From Acidobacteriota bacterium (GTDB lineage: Bacteria; Acidobacteriota; Terriglobia; Bryobacterales; Bryobacteraceae), in NCBI GenBank assembly GCA_016871135.1, contig VFZQ01000030.1:1-16493 (forward strand): 16,493 nt of DNA. Reading direction: 5' to 3'. Both the position numbers and the translations under genes were made by a program. Below, in pieces: positions 15,087 to 16,493 of this stretch; the first letter of the stretch is position 1, and each line of letters opens with the position of its first letter. The notes under the pieces are model-generated. The model did no database searches. It was not told the DNA's origin and saw only the letters and a list, made by a program, of their open reading frames with translations.

Positions 15087-16493
15087 ATGCTTACCCTCCG
15101 CGCCTATTCGCTTTCCCTGCTGGCGACTTGCTCTCTAGCCGCCAGCACTCCAGTTCTCCCCCTTCACTTTGAGGAGAACGCCGGCCAATTCGACGCCCGC
15201 GCCCGCTTCCGAACCGCCGGCGCCGGGTTTCGCGCCTACTTCACCCCCACCGAAACCGTCCTCGGCCTCGGAGAAAAGAACGTTCCAGTCACCATCCGCA
15301 TGTCTGGCCTCTCAACCCGGCCGTCTCTGAAGCCAACGGAAAGACTCGCAAGCACCTCCAGTTACTTCCTCGGCAACGACCGCGCCAAGTGGCGCGAAAA
15401 CGTCCCACACTACTCCGGTGTCAAGTACGAACGTGTCTACGACGGCATCGACATGGTCTTCTACGGCAACCAGAACCGCCTCGAGTACGATTTCATCGTG
15501 CAACCACAAGCCAACGCCAAAAGTATCGTGATGACGTTCGACGGCGCCGACCACATCACAACCACGCCTCTCGGCGATCTCGCCATCACCGCTGGAGGCG
15601 AAACCGTCACGCTCCAGAAACCCATCGCATACCAAGGCGAAACGCAGTTCGACGCCGCCTACATCGTCGACGGCCGCCACGTCAGCTTCTCGCTCGGCGC
15701 CTACGATCCCTCACAAACCCTCGTCATCGATCCGATCTTGCAACATTCCACCTTCCTCGGAGGCTCGGGCGTAGACAGCGCCAACGCCGTCGCCGTCGAC
15801 TCCGCCGGGCAAACCTGGATCGCCGGATTCCTGACCGTCGGCGACCTCCCCCAAGCCGCCACGTTCGGTTCCCCGAATTTCGCCACCACCCAATCCTTCG
15901 TCGCTAAACTGACCCTCTCCGGCGGCGCTCTCGACTTTGCTGCCTACTACGGCGGCAACGGCCAAACCCTCGCGCTCGGCATGGCCTACGATCCCATCGC
16001 CAACCGCATTCACGTCGTCGGCCAGACCTCGGCGACCAATCTCCCGCTCTCCTTTGCAGCGCAGACCACTTTCGGCGGCGGCGTTGACGCCTTCCATATG
16101 CGCATCAATGCAACCCGCCCATTTCTCGCATCATCGACCTACCTCGGCGGACCGGGCGTCGACGCCGCCTTTCGCGTCGCCATCGGACCCAACGGTTCCG
16201 CGCTCATCGCCGGCCAAGCCGGCAGCGGATTTCCCGTCACCGCCGGCGTTTCCCAACCTTTGTTCGGAGGTGGTTCCTTGGACGGCTTCTTCACCCAGAT
16301 CAACACCAACGGCACGCTCGCCCAATCGACCTTCATCGGCGGCAGCGGCGCTGACGTCGCGCGCGGCGTCGCGTTTGATAAGGACGGCGCCCATGTCTGG
16401 ATCGTCGGCCAAACCGCATCCGCCAACCTGGCGACCAACAACTCCATTCAGAGCACGCTCGGCGGCAGCAACGACTGCATGATCGCACGCATC
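15087..16493 (+). CDS. Secreted SBBP-repeat beta-propeller protein, 3'-truncated
   Basis: The frame is open from ATG 15087 to the right edge, so only the first 469 residues are present. It opens with a signal peptide (SLSLLATCSLAAS, residues 8-20). Residues ~24-217 form a DUF7948-type domain: FEENAGQF at 28-35, YFLGND, then KYERVYDGIDMVFYG and LEYDF, ending in YDPSQTLVIDP. From residue 219 tandem SBBP repeats begin, each opening with a TFLGGSG-like box and carrying a V..VGQT/AGQ-like strand. AAAAGGA lies five bases before the start. Such proteins are secreted or surface-attached in Acidobacteriota; the function is not established, perhaps an adhesin or extracellular matrix factor. C-terminal anchor or sorting domains would lie beyond the window. 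Confidence 0.88.
   Translation, partial: MLTLRAYSLSLLATCSLAASTPVLPLHFEENAGQFDARARFRTAGAGFRAYFTPTETVLGLGEKNVPVTIRMSGLSTRPSLKPTERLASTSSYFLGNDRAKWRENVPHYSGVKYERVYDGIDMVFYGNQNRLEYDFIVQPQANAKSIVMTFDGADHITTTPLGDLAITAGGETVTLQKPIAYQGETQFDAAYIVDGRHVSFSLGAYDPSQTLVIDPILQHSTFLGGSGVDSANAVAVDSAGQTWIAGFLTVGDLPQAATFGSPNFATTQSFVAKLTLSGGALDFAAYYGGNGQTLALGMAYDPIANRIHVVGQTSATNLPLSFAAQTTFGGGVDAFHMRINATRPFLASSTYLGGPGVDAAFRVAIGPNGSALIAGQAGSGFPVTAGVSQPLFGGGSLDGFFTQINTNGTLAQSTFIGGSGADVARGVAFDKDGAHVWIVGQTASANLATNNSIQSTLGGSNDCMIARI
15741..16493 (+). repeat. Four tandem SBBP-type propeller repeats
   Basis: Repeats begin at residues ~219, 283, 348 and 413 of the protein (DNA about 15741, 15933, 16131 and 16323), a regular spacing of 64-65 residues (192-198 bp). 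Each starts with STFLGGSG or a variant (AAYYGGNG, SSTYLGGPG, QSTFIGGSG), followed by a variable stretch of about 15 residues and a strand like IAGF or IVGQT. The series runs off the right edge, so the total number is unknown. Confidence 0.8.

Overview
The window (16,493 bp, high G+C) looks like chromosomal DNA of an Acidobacteriota member, most likely close to Bryobacterales/Solibacter. This is inferred from an Oar-like TonB-dependent receptor with a very large barrel, a secreted SBBP-repeat (seven-bladed-propeller type) protein, many M81, sialidase-like and SDR genes, and the overall codon style. I see no rRNA, tRNA, CRISPR array, transposase or phage gene.

Layout: (1) Positions 1-2995, + strand: the 3' part of an Oar-like TonB-dependent outer-membrane receptor, cut by the left edge. 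(2) Positions 2992-12626, - strand: ten genes read right to left, packed almost without gaps. In transcription order they are a Tat-type PhoD-like phosphatase, a GntR/FCD regulator, an AstE/aspartoacylase-like deacylase, a class III (GSA-type) aminotransferase, a secreted sialidase-like Asp-box protein, a metallo-beta-lactamase-fold hydrolase, a threonine-synthase-like PLP enzyme, an SDR dehydrogenase, an M81 (MlrC-like) metallohydrolase and a small exported protein of unknown function. From the regulator onward each junction is an overlap of 4-16 nt or a gap of 3 nt, so this is almost certainly one translationally coupled operon. (3) Positions 12768-13484, + strand: a second SDR gene, divergent from the operon. 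(4) Positions 13701-14909, + strand: a stand-alone single-ring AAA+ protein resembling the second ATPase module of ClpB. (5) Positions 15087-16493, + strand: the 5' part of a secreted DUF7948/SBBP-repeat protein, cut by the right edge and preceded by a leader with two good hairpins.

The main biological interest is the operon. A FadR/FCD-type regulator heads a set made of an N-acyl (or ester) deacylase, an aminotransferase, a PLP lyase/synthase-like enzyme, a dehydrogenase and two metallohydrolases. That composition reads as a catabolic route for an acylated or modified amino-acid-like compound, with exported enzymes (PhoD-like, sialidase-like, small protein) that could process a parent molecule outside the cytoplasm. 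The set partly resembles ectoine/hydroxyectoine breakdown (deacetylase, aminotransferase, threonine-dehydratase-like enzyme), but the hallmark ectoine hydrolase is absent, so the substrate is unknown. No transporter is encoded in the operon; the convergent TonB-dependent receptor is the only uptake-type gene in view.

Several starts were moved inward from the longest open frame, because the neighbouring gene's stop, a Shine-Dalgarno-like sequence or a signal peptide fixes them: TTG at 6573, GTG at 8356, and ATG at 5654, 7319, 9651, 11200, 12626 and 13701. No stretch above 300 bases lacks a gene; the longest gaps are 13485-13700, 14910-15086 and 12627-12767.
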